Positions 36,021-45,803 of a stretch of 64,000 nt of DNA are shown here, in pieces. Every line of letters starts with the position of its first letter. The first letter of the stretch is position 1. The notes under the pieces are model-generated. The model was not told the origin of the DNA. It did not search any database and saw only the letters and a program-made list of their open reading frames with translations. The position numbers were made by a program, and so were the translations under genes. Origin of the DNA: Bradyrhizobium yuanmingense (GTDB lineage Bacteria; Pseudomonadota; Alphaproteobacteria; Rhizobiales; Xanthobacteraceae). The stretch lies in assembly GCF_029167105.1 (NCBI RefSeq), contig NZ_JARFML010000001.1, forward strand, positions 496,001 through 560,000, written 5' to 3'.

Positions 36021-36142
36021 CGTCATTGCGAGGAACGAAGCGACGAAGCAATCCAGGCTGTCGCCGCGGAGGTCGTCTGGATTGCTTTGCGGACCCTGTC
36101 ATCGGGCCGCGCTTTGCGCGGACCCGGTGGCTCGCAATGACG
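36021..36142. repeat. Palindromic intergenic repeat, family C, inside the dcw cluster
   Basis: CGTCATTGCGAGGAACGAAG and the inverted end GGCTCGCAATGACG, with inner arms AAGCAATCCAGGC and TGGATTGCTTTG. It is the same family as 4703-4790 and lies between ftsW and murG. Confidence 0.85.
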
Positions 36143-36169
36143 AGAAAGACCCTGTAAAACTCCCTCATT

Positions 36170-37270
36170 ATGGACACGTCCCACCTGATTCTTCTCGCCG
36201 CGGGCGGCACCGGCGGCCATCTGTTCCCGGCCGAGGCGCTCGGCGTCGAATTGATCCGGCGCGGCTATCGCGTCCGCCTCGTCACCGACGAGCGCGCGCT
36301 GCGCTATAGCGGGCTTTTCAGCAAGGACATGATCGACGTCGTCAGAAGCGAGACCGCGCGCGGGCGCAATCCGTTCCAGCTCGCCTATGCCGGCCTCACG
36401 CTCGCTGCCGGCACGTTGTCGGCCTACGCGCTGATCAAGCGGTTGAAGCCCGTCGCCGTCGTCGGCTTCGGCGGCTATCCGACGCTGCCGCCGCTGGTCG
36501 CGGCGAAATTCGCCGGCGTGCCCGGCATCATCCACGACGCCAACGCCGTGCTCGGCCGCGCCAACCGGTTCCTGTCGAGCCGCGTGCGCGCCATCGCGAC
36601 GTCCTTGCCCGGCGTGCTCGATCGCGATCCGGCGCTGGCAGGCAAGACGACGACCGTCGGCACGCCGATGCGCCCCGCGATCCTCGCGGCCGCTGCGGTG
36701 AAATATGCCGCGCCCGAGCCGAACGGTCCGCTGCGTCTGCTCGTCGTCGGCGGCAGCCAGGGCGCGCGCATCATGGCCGATATCGTGCCCGGCGCGATCG
36801 AGCGGCTCGAGCCTGCGCTGTGGAGCCGTCTCGTTCTTACCCAGCAGGTGCGCGAAGAGGACATGAGCCGCGTCCGCGCCGTCTACGACAAGCTCAAGCT
36901 CAAGGCCGAGCTCGCGCCGTTCTTCACGGATCTGCCAGCGCGGCTCGCCTCCAATCATCTCGTGGTATCGCGCTCCGGCGCGGGTACCGTGGCCGAGCTC
37001 GCCGCGATCGGCCGGCCCTCCATCCTGGTGCCGCTGCCCGGCTCGATCGACCAGGACCAGTTCGCCAATGCCGGCGTGCTGGCCAAGGTCGACGGCGCCA
37101 TCCGCATCCCGCAAACCGAGTTCAGCTCCGACCGGCTGGCGTCCGAAATTTCTGGCTTCGCCGCCGAGCCGGCACGGCTTGCCGCCATGGCGGCAGCGGC
37201 GAAGGGGGCGGGGCGGCTCGATGCGGCCGAGCGGCTGGCGGATCTCGTGGTCAAGGTCGCGGGAATCTGA
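36170..37270 (+). CDS. murG: UDP-GlcNAc:lipid I GlcNAc transferase MurG
   Basis: 366 residues of the GT28 (GT-B fold) family. It adds GlcNAc to lipid I on the inner membrane face, giving lipid II. The N-terminal glycine loop AAGGTGGHLFPAEAL, VVGFGGYPTLPPLVAA, NAVLGRANRFLS, the second glycine loop VVGGSQGARIM, and SRSGAGTVAELAAIGRPSIL with PLPGSIDQDQFANA are all present. The start is ATG at 36170. Gap to murC holds a family B repeat. Confidence 0.97.
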   Translation: MDTSHLILLAAGGTGGHLFPAEALGVELIRRGYRVRLVTDERALRYSGLFSKDMIDVVRSETARGRNPFQLAYAGLTLAAGTLSAYALIKRLKPVAVVGFGGYPTLPPLVAAKFAGVPGIIHDANAVLGRANRFLSSRVRAIATSLPGVLDRDPALAGKTTTVGTPMRPAILAAAAVKYAAPEPNGPLRLLVVGGSQGARIMADIVPGAIERLEPALWSRLVLTQQVREEDMSRVRAVYDKLKLKAELAPFFTDLPARLASNHLVVSRSGAGTVAELAAIGRPSILVPLPGSIDQDQFANAGVLAKVDGAIRIPQTEFSSDRLASEISGFAAEPARLAAMAAAAKGAGRLDAAERLADLVVKVAGI

Positions 37271-37304
37271 CGCTTGTTCCGGCCCGAATGGCCAAAAAAG
37301 TCAC

Positions 37305-37406
37305 TTGTCATGCCCCGCGAAAGCGGGGCATCCAGTATCCGACGCAGTTGATTTGAATCTCTGGCGTCGCGGAGTACTGGATCGTCCGCCTTCGCGGACG
37401 ATGACC
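37305..37406. repeat. Palindromic intergenic repeat, family B-like, inside the dcw cluster
   Basis: TTGTCATGCCCCGCGAAAGC with hairpin CCCCGCGAAAGCGGGG, then CATCCAGTATCC matched by GGAGTACTGGATCG and a second hairpin GTCCGCCTTCGCGGAC before ATGACCCC. A divergent relative of the 1143 and 6340 repeats, ending 13 bp before murC. Confidence 0.7.
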
Positions 37407-37419
37407 CCAAGGAAACCAC

Positions 37420-38823
37420 ATGAGACTGCCGCGCGAGATCGGACCCATCCACTTCGTCGGGATCGGCGGCATCGGCATGAGCGGCATCGCCGAGGTGCTG
37501 GTCAATCTCGGGTACGCCGTGCAGGGCTCCGATGCCGCCGACAATTACAATCTCGACCGTCTGCGCAAGAAGGGTGCGAAAGTCTCGGTCGGCCACAAGG
37601 CCGAGAATGTCGACGGCGCCGAGGTCGTGGTCGTGTCTTCCGCGATCAAGCGCGACAATCCGGAACTGATGGCCGCGCGCGAGAAACGCATTCCCGTGGT
37701 GCGCCGCGCCGAGATGCTGGCCGAGCTGATGCGGCTGAAGAGCTGCGTCGCCATCGCCGGCACGCACGGCAAGACCACCACGACGACGATGGTCGCAACG
37801 CTGCTCGACGCCGGCGGGCTCGACCCGACCGTCATCAATGGCGGCATCATCAATGCCTACGGCTCCAACGCGCGGCTCGGGGCAGGCGACTGGATGGTGG
37901 TGGAAGCCGACGAGAGCGACGGTACCTTCCTGAAGCTGCCGACCGATGTCGCCATCGTCACCAATGTCGACCCCGAGCATCTCGATCACTTCAAGACCTT
38001 CGAGGCGGTGCAGGACGCTTTCCGGCATTTCGTCGAGAACTTGCCGTTCTACGGATTTGCCGTGATGTGCATCGATCATCCCGTGGTGCAGAGCCTCGTC
38101 GGCAAGATCGAGGACCGCCGCATCATCACCTATGGCGAGAATCCGCAGGCCGATGCGCGGCTGGTCGATCTCACCGCGGGCGGCGGCGGCTCGAAATTCA
38201 AGGTCGTGATCCGCGACCGCAAGAGCGATGCCGTGCACGAGATCGCCGACCTCGCTTTGCCGATGCCGGGCCGCCACAACGCCTCGAACGCGACGGCGGC
38301 GATCGCGGTTGCGCACGAGCTCGGCGTGTCGGACGAAGCGATCCGCAAGGCGCTGGCCGGCTTCGGCGGCGTCAAGCGCCGCTTCACCAAGACCGGCGAG
38401 TGGAACGGCGTCACCGTGATCGATGACTACGGCCATCACCCCGTGGAGATCGCAGCCGTGCTGAAGGCCGCGCGCGATTCCTACACCGGCAAGGTGATCG
38501 CGGTGGTGCAGCCGCATCGCTACACCCGCCTGCAATCGCTGTTCGAGGAGTTCTGCACCTGCTTCAACGATGCCGATGCGGTCGTCGTCGCCGACGTCTA
38601 TGCCGCCGGCGAAGCGCCGATCGAAGGCATGGACCGCGATCATTTCGTCGCCGGCCTGCGCGCCCACGGCCATCGCGAGGTGATCCCGCTGCCGGCGGCC
38701 ACCGAGCTTGCCGGCATCGTCAAGGAGCTGGCGAAACCAGGCGATCTCGTCGTGTGCCTGGGGGCAGGCAACATCACGCAATGGGCGTATGCGCTGCCGG
38801 ACCAGTTGAAGGCGCTGGGGTAG
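37420..38823 (+). CDS. murC: UDP-MurNAc:L-Ala ligase MurC
   Basis: 467 residues. It adds L-alanine to UDP-MurNAc, the first stem-peptide step. Motifs: [21 protein letters not shown]-loop [60 protein letters not shown] and [11 protein letters not shown] single, full-length cytoplasmic enzyme. murB follows 4 bp after the stop. Confidence 0.97.
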   Translation: MRLPREIGPIHFVGIGGIGMSGIAEVLVNLGYAVQGSDAADNYNLDRLRKKGAKVSVGHKAENVDGAEVVVVSSAIKRDNPELMAAREKRIPVVRRAEMLAELMRLKSCVAIAGTHGKTTTTTMVATLLDAGGLDPTVINGGIINAYGSNARLGAGDWMVVEADESDGTFLKLPTDVAIVTNVDPEHLDHFKTFEAVQDAFRHFVENLPFYGFAVMCIDHPVVQSLVGKIEDRRIITYGENPQADARLVDLTAGGGGSKFKVVIRDRKSDAVHEIADLALPMPGRHNASNATAAIAVAHELGVSDEAIRKALAGFGGVKRRFTKTGEWNGVTVIDDYGHHPVEIAAVLKAARDSYTGKVIAVVQPHRYTRLQSLFEEFCTCFNDADAVVVADVYAAGEAPIEGMDRDHFVAGLRAHGHREVIPLPAATELAGIVKELAKPGDLVVCLGAGNITQWAYALPDQLKALG

Positions 38824-38827
38824 CGCG

Positions 38828-39748
38828 GTGGCATTTCCCGACATCACCCCTTCACTCAAAGCCGCGATGCCCGAGCTTCGCGGGCGGCTGCTGGCGAACC
38901 AGTCGCTGGCCGAGCTCACCTGGTTTCGCGTCGGCGGTCCAGCGCAGGTACTGTTCACGCCGGCGGACGAGGACGATCTCGCTTACTTTCTCGCGCATCT
39001 CGCCTCCGATATTCCCGTCTACGTCATCGGGGTCGGCTCCAATCTGATCGTGCGCGACGGCGGCATTGCCGGCGTCGTCATTCGTCTCGCGCCGCGCGCC
39101 TTCGGCGAGGCGACTGCGAGCGGCGACATCGTCACCGCCGGCACGGCGGCGCTCGACAAGCGCGTGGCGGAAGTTGCGGCCTCCGCCAATATCAGCGGGC
39201 TCGAATTCTATTTCGGCATTCCCGGTACGATCGGCGGCGCGCTGCGCATGAATGCCGGCGCCAATGGCGGCGAGACCAAGGACGTGCTGATCGAGGCGAG
39301 GGGCGTCGGGCGCGACGGCACCAAGCACGTCTTCTCCAAGGCCGAGATGAAGTTCGTCTACCGCAGCAGCGGCGTCGATGCCTCCATCATCTTCACCTCC
39401 GCGCGCTTTCGCGGCGAGATCAGGGACGCGGAGGCGATCCGCGCGCGCATGGCGGAGGTGCAGAGCCATCGCGAGACCGCGCAGCCGATCCGCGAGAAAA
39501 CCGGCGGCTCGACCTTCAAGAATCCGCCCGGCCATTCCGCCTGGAAGCTGATTGACGCCGCCGGCTGCCGCGGCCTGCGCGTCGGCGGCGCACAGGTTTC
39601 GGAGATGCACTGCAACTTCCTGATCAACACGGGCGATGCCACCGCGCACGACATCGAGACGCTGGGCGAGACGGTACGTGCACGCGTGAAAGCGAATTCC
39701 GGAATCGAGCTACACTGGGAAATCAAGCGGATCGGGGTTTCCGCGTGA
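38828..39748 (+). CDS. murB: UDP-N-acetylenolpyruvoylglucosamine reductase MurB
   Basis: 306 residues, starting with GTG. An FAD enzyme that reduces UDP-GlcNAc-enolpyruvate to UDP-MurNAc. Motifs: [55 protein letters not shown], and [20 protein letters not shown] with [15 protein letters not shown] (active-site Ser in GSTF). It is the short type I-like arrangement common in alphaproteobacteria, immediately after murC. Confidence 0.96.
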   Translation: MAFPDITPSLKAAMPELRGRLLANQSLAELTWFRVGGPAQVLFTPADEDDLAYFLAHLASDIPVYVIGVGSNLIVRDGGIAGVVIRLAPRAFGEATASGDIVTAGTAALDKRVAEVAASANISGLEFYFGIPGTIGGALRMNAGANGGETKDVLIEARGVGRDGTKHVFSKAEMKFVYRSSGVDASIIFTSARFRGEIRDAEAIRARMAEVQSHRETAQPIREKTGGSTFKNPPGHSAWKLIDAAGCRGLRVGGAQVSEMHCNFLINTGDATAHDIETLGETVRARVKANSGIELHWEIKRIGVSA

Positions 39749-39750
39749 GT

Positions 39751-39853
39751 GTCTTTCCGGGGCTCGCGAAGCGAGAGCCCGGAATCCATCGGGCGGCGGC
39801 GCTGGTGGATGAATGGATTCCGGGCTCGCGACTTTGTCGCGCCCCGGAATGAC
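39751..39853. repeat. Palindromic intergenic repeat, family A, inside the dcw cluster
   Basis: GTCTTTCCGGGGCTCGCG to GCGCCCCGGAATGAC, with inner arms GAGCCCGGAATCCAT and ATGGATTCCGGGCTC. It begins 2 bp after the murB stop and ends 20 bp before ddl. Confidence 0.85.
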
Positions 39854-39873
39854 AAATGGAGAGATTGCGGGCT

Positions 39874-40866
39874 ATGACCATGCGCATCACCATCCTCTTC
39901 GGCGGCTCCAACCGCGAGCGTCTCGTCTCGGTTGCCACAGCCCAGGCGCTGCATCAGGCGCTGCCCGAGGCTGACCTCTGGTGGTGGGACGTCGAGGACA
40001 AGGTCCACGTCGTGCAGTCGAAGCAGCTGCTCGAGCATGCCCGCCCGTTCGAGGACGAGTTCAAGCCGGGCACGCGCGGCGTCCCGCTCGCGCAGGCGCT
40101 CGACCGGGCCAAGGCTGAGGATCGCGTGCTGGTGCTCGGCCTGCACGGCGGGCGTGCCGAGAACGGCGAATTGCAGGTGATGTGCGAGGCGCGCGGCGTG
40201 CCCTTCACCGGCTCGGGCTCGGCGTCCTCGCATCTGGCCTTCGACAAGATCGCAGCCAAGCGCTTCGCCGCGCTCGGCGGCGTGACGCCGCCGGAAAATC
40301 TTGCGCTCGATGATATCGACGAGGCTTTCGCCGAGTACGGAAGACTGATCGCAAAGCCCGCGCGCGACGGGTCGAGCTACGGGCTGATCTTCGTCAACGC
40401 CAAGCAGGACCTCGTCGCCGTCCGCAATGCGGCCAAGCACGAAGAGTATGTCATCGAGCCCTACATCGCCGGCGTGGAGGCGACCTGCGGCGTGCTGGAG
40501 CGCACCGACGGCTCGATCATCGCACTGCCGCCGATCGAGATCATTCCGGGCGAGGGCAATTTCGACTACGCGGCGAAATATCTTTTGAAGTCGACCCAGG
40601 AGATCTGCCCCGGCCGCTTCGCACCCGAGATCACCGCCGCGCTCCAGGCGCAGGCGATGCTGGCCCATCGCGCAATGTCCTGCACCGGCTATTCCCGCTC
40701 TGACTTCATCGTCTCGGACAAGGGCCTCGTCTATCTCGAAACCAACACGCTGCCCGGGCTGACCAAGTCCTCCCTCTACCCCAAGGCGCTGAAAGCCGAA
40801 GGCATCGAATTCGTCGACTTCCTGCGCGGCCTGGTCGAGCTCGCCTGCCAGCGCGTGCGGAAATAG
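39874..40866 (+). CDS. ddl: D-alanine--D-alanine ligase-like ATP-grasp enzyme
   Basis: 330 residues from ATG at 39874, which has GGAGAG about 10 bp upstream; the frame also opens at 39856. The ATP-grasp core is intact: LFGGSNRERLVSV near the N-terminus, KPARDGSSYGL (161-171), PPIEIIPGEGNFDYAAKY (219-236), YSRSDF (273-278) and LETNTLPGLTKSSLYPK (288-304) with Mg ligands Asp277, Glu289 and Asn291. The loop that is HGxxGEDGxxQ in ordinary Ddl reads HGGRAENGELQ (91-101), losing the GED. Its position between murB and ftsQ strongly supports making D-Ala-D-Ala for MurF, but the loop is a clear deviation. Confidence 0.88.
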   Translation: MTMRITILFGGSNRERLVSVATAQALHQALPEADLWWWDVEDKVHVVQSKQLLEHARPFEDEFKPGTRGVPLAQALDRAKAEDRVLVLGLHGGRAENGELQVMCEARGVPFTGSGSASSHLAFDKIAAKRFAALGGVTPPENLALDDIDEAFAEYGRLIAKPARDGSSYGLIFVNAKQDLVAVRNAAKHEEYVIEPYIAGVEATCGVLERTDGSIIALPPIEIIPGEGNFDYAAKYLLKSTQEICPGRFAPEITAALQAQAMLAHRAMSCTGYSRSDFIVSDKGLVYLETNTLPGLTKSSLYPKALKAEGIEFVDFLRGLVELACQRVRK

Positions 40867-41216
40867 TCAGGACTGGTTAACGGCCGGACCGGCGAAACGG
40901 GCCGGTTTGGTGGCCAAAACCGGTAAAATGCCGGACATCGCGGCGCAAATGCCAGACATCGCGAGGCAAAATGCGCAGGTCGTTAACGAATTTTACCTTT
41001 TGTTTACCAGGACGTCCGAAGGTTAACGCTGGCGGCGCATATGGCGCTTTGGCTGCCGGCGCGTGAGCTGTCGCGGGTGATGTCACCCCCAGCGAACGCT
41101 TTGAAGGGGAGAGGTTTTCTTCTGCTGAAGACCAGCACCCGGCCCGGCAGGTCCGAGACGTCATGTTCGCCAGGATCCGCGCGATGTCGCGGGGAAACTG
41201 TTGACGAGCTCGTGCA
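40867..41216. promoter_or_regulatory. Region upstream of ftsQ
   Basis: A 350-bp gap. It has three GTTAAC sites (GGTTAACGGCC near 40877, GTTAACGAATTTTACC near 40981, GGTTAACGCTGG near 41023), an AT-rich core (AATTTTACCTTTTGTTTACC), and a 21-bp tandem repeat listed separately. GTTAAC with nearby TTAC resembles half-sites for CtrA, which is known to control ftsQA in Caulobacter, but no full TTAA-N7-TTAA site is present. Likely the start of the ftsQAZ transcript. Confidence 0.5.
40926..40967. repeat. 21-bp tandem direct repeat before ftsQ
   Basis: Two head-to-tail units, AAATGCCGGACATCGCGGCG-C and AAATGCCAGACATCGCGAGG-C, identical at 18 of 21 positions; a third partial unit (AAAATGCGCAGG) follows. 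Two helical turns per unit would put both on one DNA face, as expected for protein binding sites. Confidence 0.7.
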
Positions 41217-42245
41217 ATGGATGGTGCAGGACGCCTCACCCGATCGCTTTTGAGATCGCTGAGGCCCCAAGCTGACCTGAAGGCGGCCGCTATCGGAGCG
41301 GTCGTGCTTCTGCGCGAGTGGGTGCAGGACAAGCGCGAAGAGGCGCGCGCCGCCGCCAGGGACAAGGCCAAAGCCAAAGCCAAGGTCAACGCCGCCGTCG
41401 AGCGCGAGCCGCCGCCGCGCCTAGTCGCGCTGGTCGAGCGCTATCTGCCGCGCCGGGTCGGCCTCAGCATGACCGTGCTGCTGTTGATCGGCAGCTGCGG
41501 CTTCGGCATCGTCAAGGGCGGCCACCTCCAGGATTTCGTCACCGCGGTCAGCGATGCCCGCAATGCGCTGGCCAATTCCGCCGGCTTCCGCATCACCTCC
41601 GTCGTCATCAACGGCCGCAAACAGCTGACCCAGGACGAGATCCTCGCGATCGGCGGCGTCAGCGGCCGCTCCTCGCTGCTGTTCCTCGATGCCGAGGCGG
41701 TGCGCGACAAGCTCAAAGCCAATCCCTGGATCGCGGATGCGACCGTGCTGAAGCTCTATCCGGGCCAGCTCATGATCGAGCTCACCGAGCGCAAGGCGTT
41801 CGCGCTGTGGCAGGAGGCCGGCCGGCTCTCCGTCATCGCCGACGACGGCGCCGTGCTCGAGCCCTATGTCTCGCGCCGCTTTCTGTCGCTGCCGCTCGTG
41901 GTCGGCAAGGGCGCCGAGACCCAGGCGCGCGATTTCCTGGCGCTGCTGGCGCGCTACCCGCAGGTCCATTCGGTGACCAAGGCCGCGATCTATGTCGGCG
42001 AGCGGCGCTGGAACCTGCGGCTCAAGGACGGTCTCGATATTCGCCTGCCCGAGCAGGACGTCGGCAAGGCGCTTGCGATGCTGTCGAAGCTCGACAAGGA
42101 GGACAGGCTGTTCTCGCGCGATATCGTCGCCGTCGACATGCGCCTGCCGGACCGGCTGGTGGTGCAGCTCTCCGAGGACGCCGCCAAGGCGCGCGAGGAG
42201 CTGTTCAAGGACAAGAAGAAAAAGAAGGCCGGGGATTCCGCATGA
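41217..42245 (+). CDS. ftsQ: Cell division protein FtsQ
   Basis: 342 residues. A long cytoplasmic N-terminus rich in Arg, Lys and Ala (~residues 1-80), one membrane span (~84-104, VGLSMTVLLLIGSCGFGIV), then a POTRA domain (FRITSVVINGRKQLTQDEIL, LFLDAEAVRDKLKANPWIAD, ATVLKLYPGQLMIELTERKA) and a beta domain. It scaffolds the divisome through FtsB/FtsL. The final Lys-rich tail ends over the ftsA start by 4 bp. Long cytoplasmic regions are normal in alphaproteobacterial FtsQ. Confidence 0.95.
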   Translation: MDGAGRLTRSLLRSLRPQADLKAAAIGAVVLLREWVQDKREEARAAARDKAKAKAKVNAAVEREPPPRLVALVERYLPRRVGLSMTVLLLIGSCGFGIVKGGHLQDFVTAVSDARNALANSAGFRITSVVINGRKQLTQDEILAIGGVSGRSSLLFLDAEAVRDKLKANPWIADATVLKLYPGQLMIELTERKAFALWQEAGRLSVIADDGAVLEPYVSRRFLSLPLVVGKGAETQARDFLALLARYPQVHSVTKAAIYVGERRWNLRLKDGLDIRLPEQDVGKALAMLSKLDKEDRLFSRDIVAVDMRLPDRLVVQLSEDAAKAREELFKDKKKKKAGDSA

Positions 42246-43564
42246 CCGGTCTCGATCGCACCCAGACGCCGAAGACACGCCCGATGCCGCACAAGCGCGG
42301 CGGCATCGTCGCCTGTCTCGACATCGGCACCAGCAAGATCGCCTGCATGATCGCGCGGCTGAAGCCGTCGCCGCCGAGCGATGCGCTGCGCGGCCGCACC
42401 CATGCGGTGGAATTGATCGGCTACAGCCAGATCCAGGCGCGCGGCATGAAGGCCGGCGCGGTGATCGATCTCGGCGAATGCGAGCAGGCGGTGCGCCAGG
42501 CCGTCGGGCTCGCGGAGAAGATGGCCAAGGTGCGGGTCGAGTCCGTGCTGTTGTCGGTCTCGGGCGGCCGGCTCGCCGGCCAGCTGGTCGAGGCTGCCGC
42601 CGACATTCGTGGCGGCGCCGTGACGCCGGCCGATGTCAGCCGCGTCACCTCCACCGGCATGCGCCACGCCACCGGCGAAGGCCGCACCGTGCTGCATGCG
42701 CTCCCGGTCGGCTACACCCTGGATGGCGTCAAGGGCATCCGCGATCCCCGCGGCATGGTCGCGCATCAGTTCGGCGTCGACATGAACGTCGTCACCTGCG
42801 ACGCCACCGTGGCGCGGAACCTGATGCTGGCGGTGGAGCGCTGCCACATCAATGTCGAAGCCATGGCGGCGAGCCCCTATGTGGCCGGATTGTCGGTGCT
42901 GACCGACGACGAGGCCGATCTCGGCGCCGCCGTCGTCGAGATGGGCGCCGGCACCACCACGATCGCCGTCTATTCGGGCGGCCGCTTCGTGCATGCGGCC
43001 GGTTTTGCGGTCGGCGGGCAACACATCACGATGGATCTTGCGCGCGGACTCTCGGCGACCATTGCCGATGCCGAGCGAATCAAGACCTTATACGGCACCG
43101 TCATCACCGGCGGATCGGACTCGCGTGAGCTGATGTCTGTGCCGACAGCCGGTGACGAGCAGGATCTGCCGCAGATCGTCTCCCGCGCCACCATCGCGAA
43201 CATCGTCAAGCACCGTGCCGAGGAAGTCTTCGAAATGGTTCGGGACAAGCTGAAGGATTCGCCCTTCGCCGCAGAGCCCAACGGCCGCGTCGTGCTCTCG
43301 GGCGGCGCCTCGCAGCTGACCGGCCTCGTCGATCTTGGCACACGCATTCTCGGCCGGCCCGTGCGGGTCGGCCGTCCGCTCGGCTTCGGCCGGCTGCCCA
43401 ACGAGGCGAAGAACGCCGCGTTCGCGGTGCCGGCCGGACTTCTGGTCTACCCGCAATATGTTCACCTCGAACATGTCGAACCGCGGCATACGCGGCAGCA
43501 GATCAAGACAGGGACCGGCGGATATTTCGGAAAGGTCGGACGATGGCTACGCGAGGGCTTCTGA
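42242..43564 (+). CDS. ftsA: Cell division protein FtsA
   Basis: 440 residues, an actin-fold ATP-binding protein that tethers FtsZ to the membrane. Motifs: VACLDIGTSKIACMIA (phosphate 1), a 1C domain (~110-190), VVEMGAGTTTIAVYSGGRFV (phosphate 2), and VVLSGGASQLTGLVDLGTRI. The C-terminus has an amphipathic end (GGYFGKVGRWLREGF), the expected membrane-targeting helix. It overlaps ftsQ by 4 bp; ftsZ begins 87 bp downstream. Confidence 0.96.
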   Translation: MTGLDRTQTPKTRPMPHKRGGIVACLDIGTSKIACMIARLKPSPPSDALRGRTHAVELIGYSQIQARGMKAGAVIDLGECEQAVRQAVGLAEKMAKVRVESVLLSVSGGRLAGQLVEAAADIRGGAVTPADVSRVTSTGMRHATGEGRTVLHALPVGYTLDGVKGIRDPRGMVAHQFGVDMNVVTCDATVARNLMLAVERCHINVEAMAASPYVAGLSVLTDDEADLGAAVVEMGAGTTTIAVYSGGRFVHAAGFAVGGQHITMDLARGLSATIADAERIKTLYGTVITGGSDSRELMSVPTAGDEQDLPQIVSRATIANIVKHRAEEVFEMVRDKLKDSPFAAEPNGRVVLSGGASQLTGLVDLGTRILGRPVRVGRPLGFGRLPNEAKNAAFAVPAGLLVYPQYVHLEHVEPRHTRQQIKTGTGGYFGKVGRWLREGF

Positions 43565-43651
43565 TGACCGCTTTCCGCAATCTTCGATTTTCACCAACTC
43601 CCGCGGCCACCGGCCGGGGCGAACCCACGCGCGCGTGATCGAGAGGCAACC

Positions 43652-45439
43652 ATGACCATCAGCATCAATGTTCCTGATATTCACGAACTGAAGCCCCGGA
43701 TCACCGTGTTCGGCGTCGGCGGCGCCGGCGGCAACGCCGTCAACAACATGATCACGGCGGGCCTGCAGGGCGTCGACTTCGTGGTCGCCAACACCGACGC
43801 GCAGGCGCTGACGATGTCGAAGGCGCAGCGCATCGTGCAGATGGGCACCGCCGTCACGCAGGGCCTCGGCGCCGGCTCGCAGCCGAACGTCGGCGCCGCG
43901 GCGGCGGAAGAGGTGATCGACGAGCTGCGCGACCATCTCTCGGGCGCCAACATGGTGTTCGTCACCGCCGGCATGGGCGGCGGCACCGGCACGGGTGCAG
44001 CTCCCGTCATCGCCAAGACCGCGCGCGACATGGGCATCCTCACCGTCGGTGTGGTGACCAAGCCGTTCCACTTCGAGGGCCAGCGCCGCATGCGCACGGC
44101 CGAGGCCGGCATCTCCGAGCTGCACAAGGTCGTGGATACGCTCCTGATCATCCCGAACCAGAACCTGTTCCGGGTCGCCAACGAGAAGACCACCTTCGCC
44201 GACGCCTTCGCGATGGCCGACCAGGTGCTCTATTCGGGCGTTGCCTGCATCACCGACCTGATGGTCAAGGAAGGCCTGATCAACCTCGACTTCGCCGACG
44301 TTCGCGCCGTCATGCGCGAGATGGGCAAGGCGATGATGGGCACCGGCGAAGCCTCCGGCGACAAGCGCGCGTTGACCGCCGCGGAAGCCGCGATCGCCAA
44401 CCCGCTGATCGACGACTCGTCGATGAAGGGCGCCAAGGGCCTCCTCATCTCCATCACCGGCGGCAAGGACCTCACTTTGTTCGAGGTCGACGAGGCCGCG
44501 ACCCGCATCCGCGAGGAAGTCGACCAGGACGCCAATATCATCGTCGGCGCCACCTTCGACGAAGCGCTCGACGGTCTGATCCGCGTCTCGGTGGTCGCCA
44601 CCGGCATCGAGCAGGCCGCGATCGCCCGAAACAGCCAGGCCACCTCTGCGCCCGTCGCCAACCCGGCACCGCAGATGCAGCAGGCTGCCGCCCCGGCCGC
44701 CGCCGCCGAGAGCCGTCTGGCCGACCTGACCGCCCGGCTGCGTGCCGACAACCAGCGCCTGGCCGAGCGTGCCCAGAAGCTGGAAGCCCAGACCCCGGCC
44801 GCCGCGCCGGCTCCGATTGCCGCCGCGCCCCGTCCGAACGTCGAGCGTGCTGCGCTCGCCGCGATCGCCGCTGCCGTTTCCGAGGTGCCGCAGCCGCCGG
44901 CGCCGCAGACCTATGGCGACGTCACCGTGCGCCCGATCGCGCAAAAGCCGACCCTGTTCCCGGAGGCCGATATGGCCCCGGTCGCGGTGCAGGAGCCGAT
45001 GACGCCGGACACCTTCATCCCGCCGCAGGCCGAGCGTCCGGCCCGCGCGCCGCGCATGCCGCGAATCGAGGAGCTGCCGATGCCGGCGCAGGCCGAGATT
45101 CGGCAGGCCCGCGGCGAGGCTGAGGAGGAGACCCCGCAGAAGACCCGCCTGTCGCTGCTGCAGCGCCTCGCCAATGTCGGCCTCGGCCGTCGCGACGAGG
45201 AAAGCGAGCCGCCGGTCGCGGCCCGCACTTCCGGTCCCGCTATGCCGCCGCTGCCCGAGCGCCGGCCGCAGAAGACCGTGGCGCAGCAGATCGCGTCCAA
45301 CGAGCCGGTATCTGAGTATGCCCGCCGTCCAGCGCCGCAGGGTCTGGACGTCCATGGCCGCCCCGCGCCTGTTGCGCCGGCGCCACAGGGTGACGACCAT
45401 CTTGATATCCCGGCCTTCCTGAGGCGGCAGGCGACCTGA
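43652..45439 (+). CDS. ftsZ: Cell division GTPase FtsZ, long form
   Basis: 595 residues against ~380-400 in E. coli. The GTPase (~residues 12-320) has the tubulin signature GGGTGTG (109-115), [12 protein letters not shown] and the T7 loop [11 protein letters not shown]. Residues ~330-575 form a long disordered linker rich in Pro, Ala, Gln and Arg, and the protein ends with the conserved peptide [15 protein letters not shown] that binds FtsA and other partners. Long linkers are typical of Rhizobiales and Caulobacter. Starts 8 bp after GAGAGG. A strong terminator follows 30 bp after the stop. Confidence 0.97.
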   Translation: MTISINVPDIHELKPRITVFGVGGAGGNAVNNMITAGLQGVDFVVANTDAQALTMSKAQRIVQMGTAVTQGLGAGSQPNVGAAAAEEVIDELRDHLSGANMVFVTAGMGGGTGTGAAPVIAKTARDMGILTVGVVTKPFHFEGQRRMRTAEAGISELHKVVDTLLIIPNQNLFRVANEKTTFADAFAMADQVLYSGVACITDLMVKEGLINLDFADVRAVMREMGKAMMGTGEASGDKRALTAAEAAIANPLIDDSSMKGAKGLLISITGGKDLTLFEVDEAATRIREEVDQDANIIVGATFDEALDGLIRVSVVATGIEQAAIARNSQATSAPVANPAPQMQQAAAPAAAAESRLADLTARLRADNQRLAERAQKLEAQTPAAAPAPIAAAPRPNVERAALAAIAAAVSEVPQPPAPQTYGDVTVRPIAQKPTLFPEADMAPVAVQEPMTPDTFIPPQAERPARAPRMPRIEELPMPAQAEIRQARGEAEEETPQKTRLSLLQRLANVGLGRRDEESEPPVAARTSGPAMPPLPERRPQKTVAQQIASNEPVSEYARRPAPQGLDVHGRPAPVAPAPQGDDHLDIPAFLRRQAT

Positions 45440-45462
45440 GGATTGTTACAATAAGGCAGACG

Positions 45463-45505
45463 AAAAAAGGTCCCGGCGAGGAGATCGCCGGGACCTTTCC
45501 TTTTG
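45463..45505 (+). terminator. Rho-independent terminator after ftsZ
   Basis: GGTCCCGGCGA and TCGCCGGGACC (45469-45495) make a perfect 11-bp stem with loop GGAGA, flanked by AAAAAA on the left and TTTCCTTTT on the right. It ends the ftsZ transcript 30 bp after the stop and separates it from lpxC. Confidence 0.92.
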
Positions 45506-45803
45506 TCCCGGGCATGTCCGGATTGCGCAGCCAAACGACTGATTTTAAATCATTAATTACGTATTCGGTGGTTCAGTAAAACTGCCGATAACGGTCCCGA
45601 AACCCGGCGCAATTTGGTTAAGCCTTGGCGCGAATACGGCAGGTTTGGGGTAACAATCGGTAAAAAAGCGTGAGTTGGCGCTGTTTGAGGCTGCAACTAT
45701 GGTTTGCCGTGACTTGGGGATACGGAGATTCGGTAGCGTCGGCTCTGGCCGGCCAAGCGGGTCTCGTATAAGTCGCAGTGGGTCTTAGTGGGGCGGGTTC
45801 CTG
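45506..45803 (+). promoter_or_regulatory. Upstream region of lpxC
   Basis: About 300 bp after the ftsZ terminator with AT-rich patches (GATTTTAAATCATTAATTACG near 45541) and TTGGTTAAGCC near 45611. The presence of a strong terminator just before implies that lpxC has its own promoter here. No ORF longer than 60 codons looks real. Confidence 0.4.

Noticed and set aside
40981-41000. CtrA site before ftsQ (GTTAACGAATTTTACC)
   Set aside because: The consensus TTAA-N7-TTAA is not met (second half is TACC), so I report only half-sites.
41041-41253. 70-codon frame before ftsQ
   Set aside because: No ribosome site, poor codon use, overlaps the ftsQ start region and shows no domain; most likely non-coding leader.
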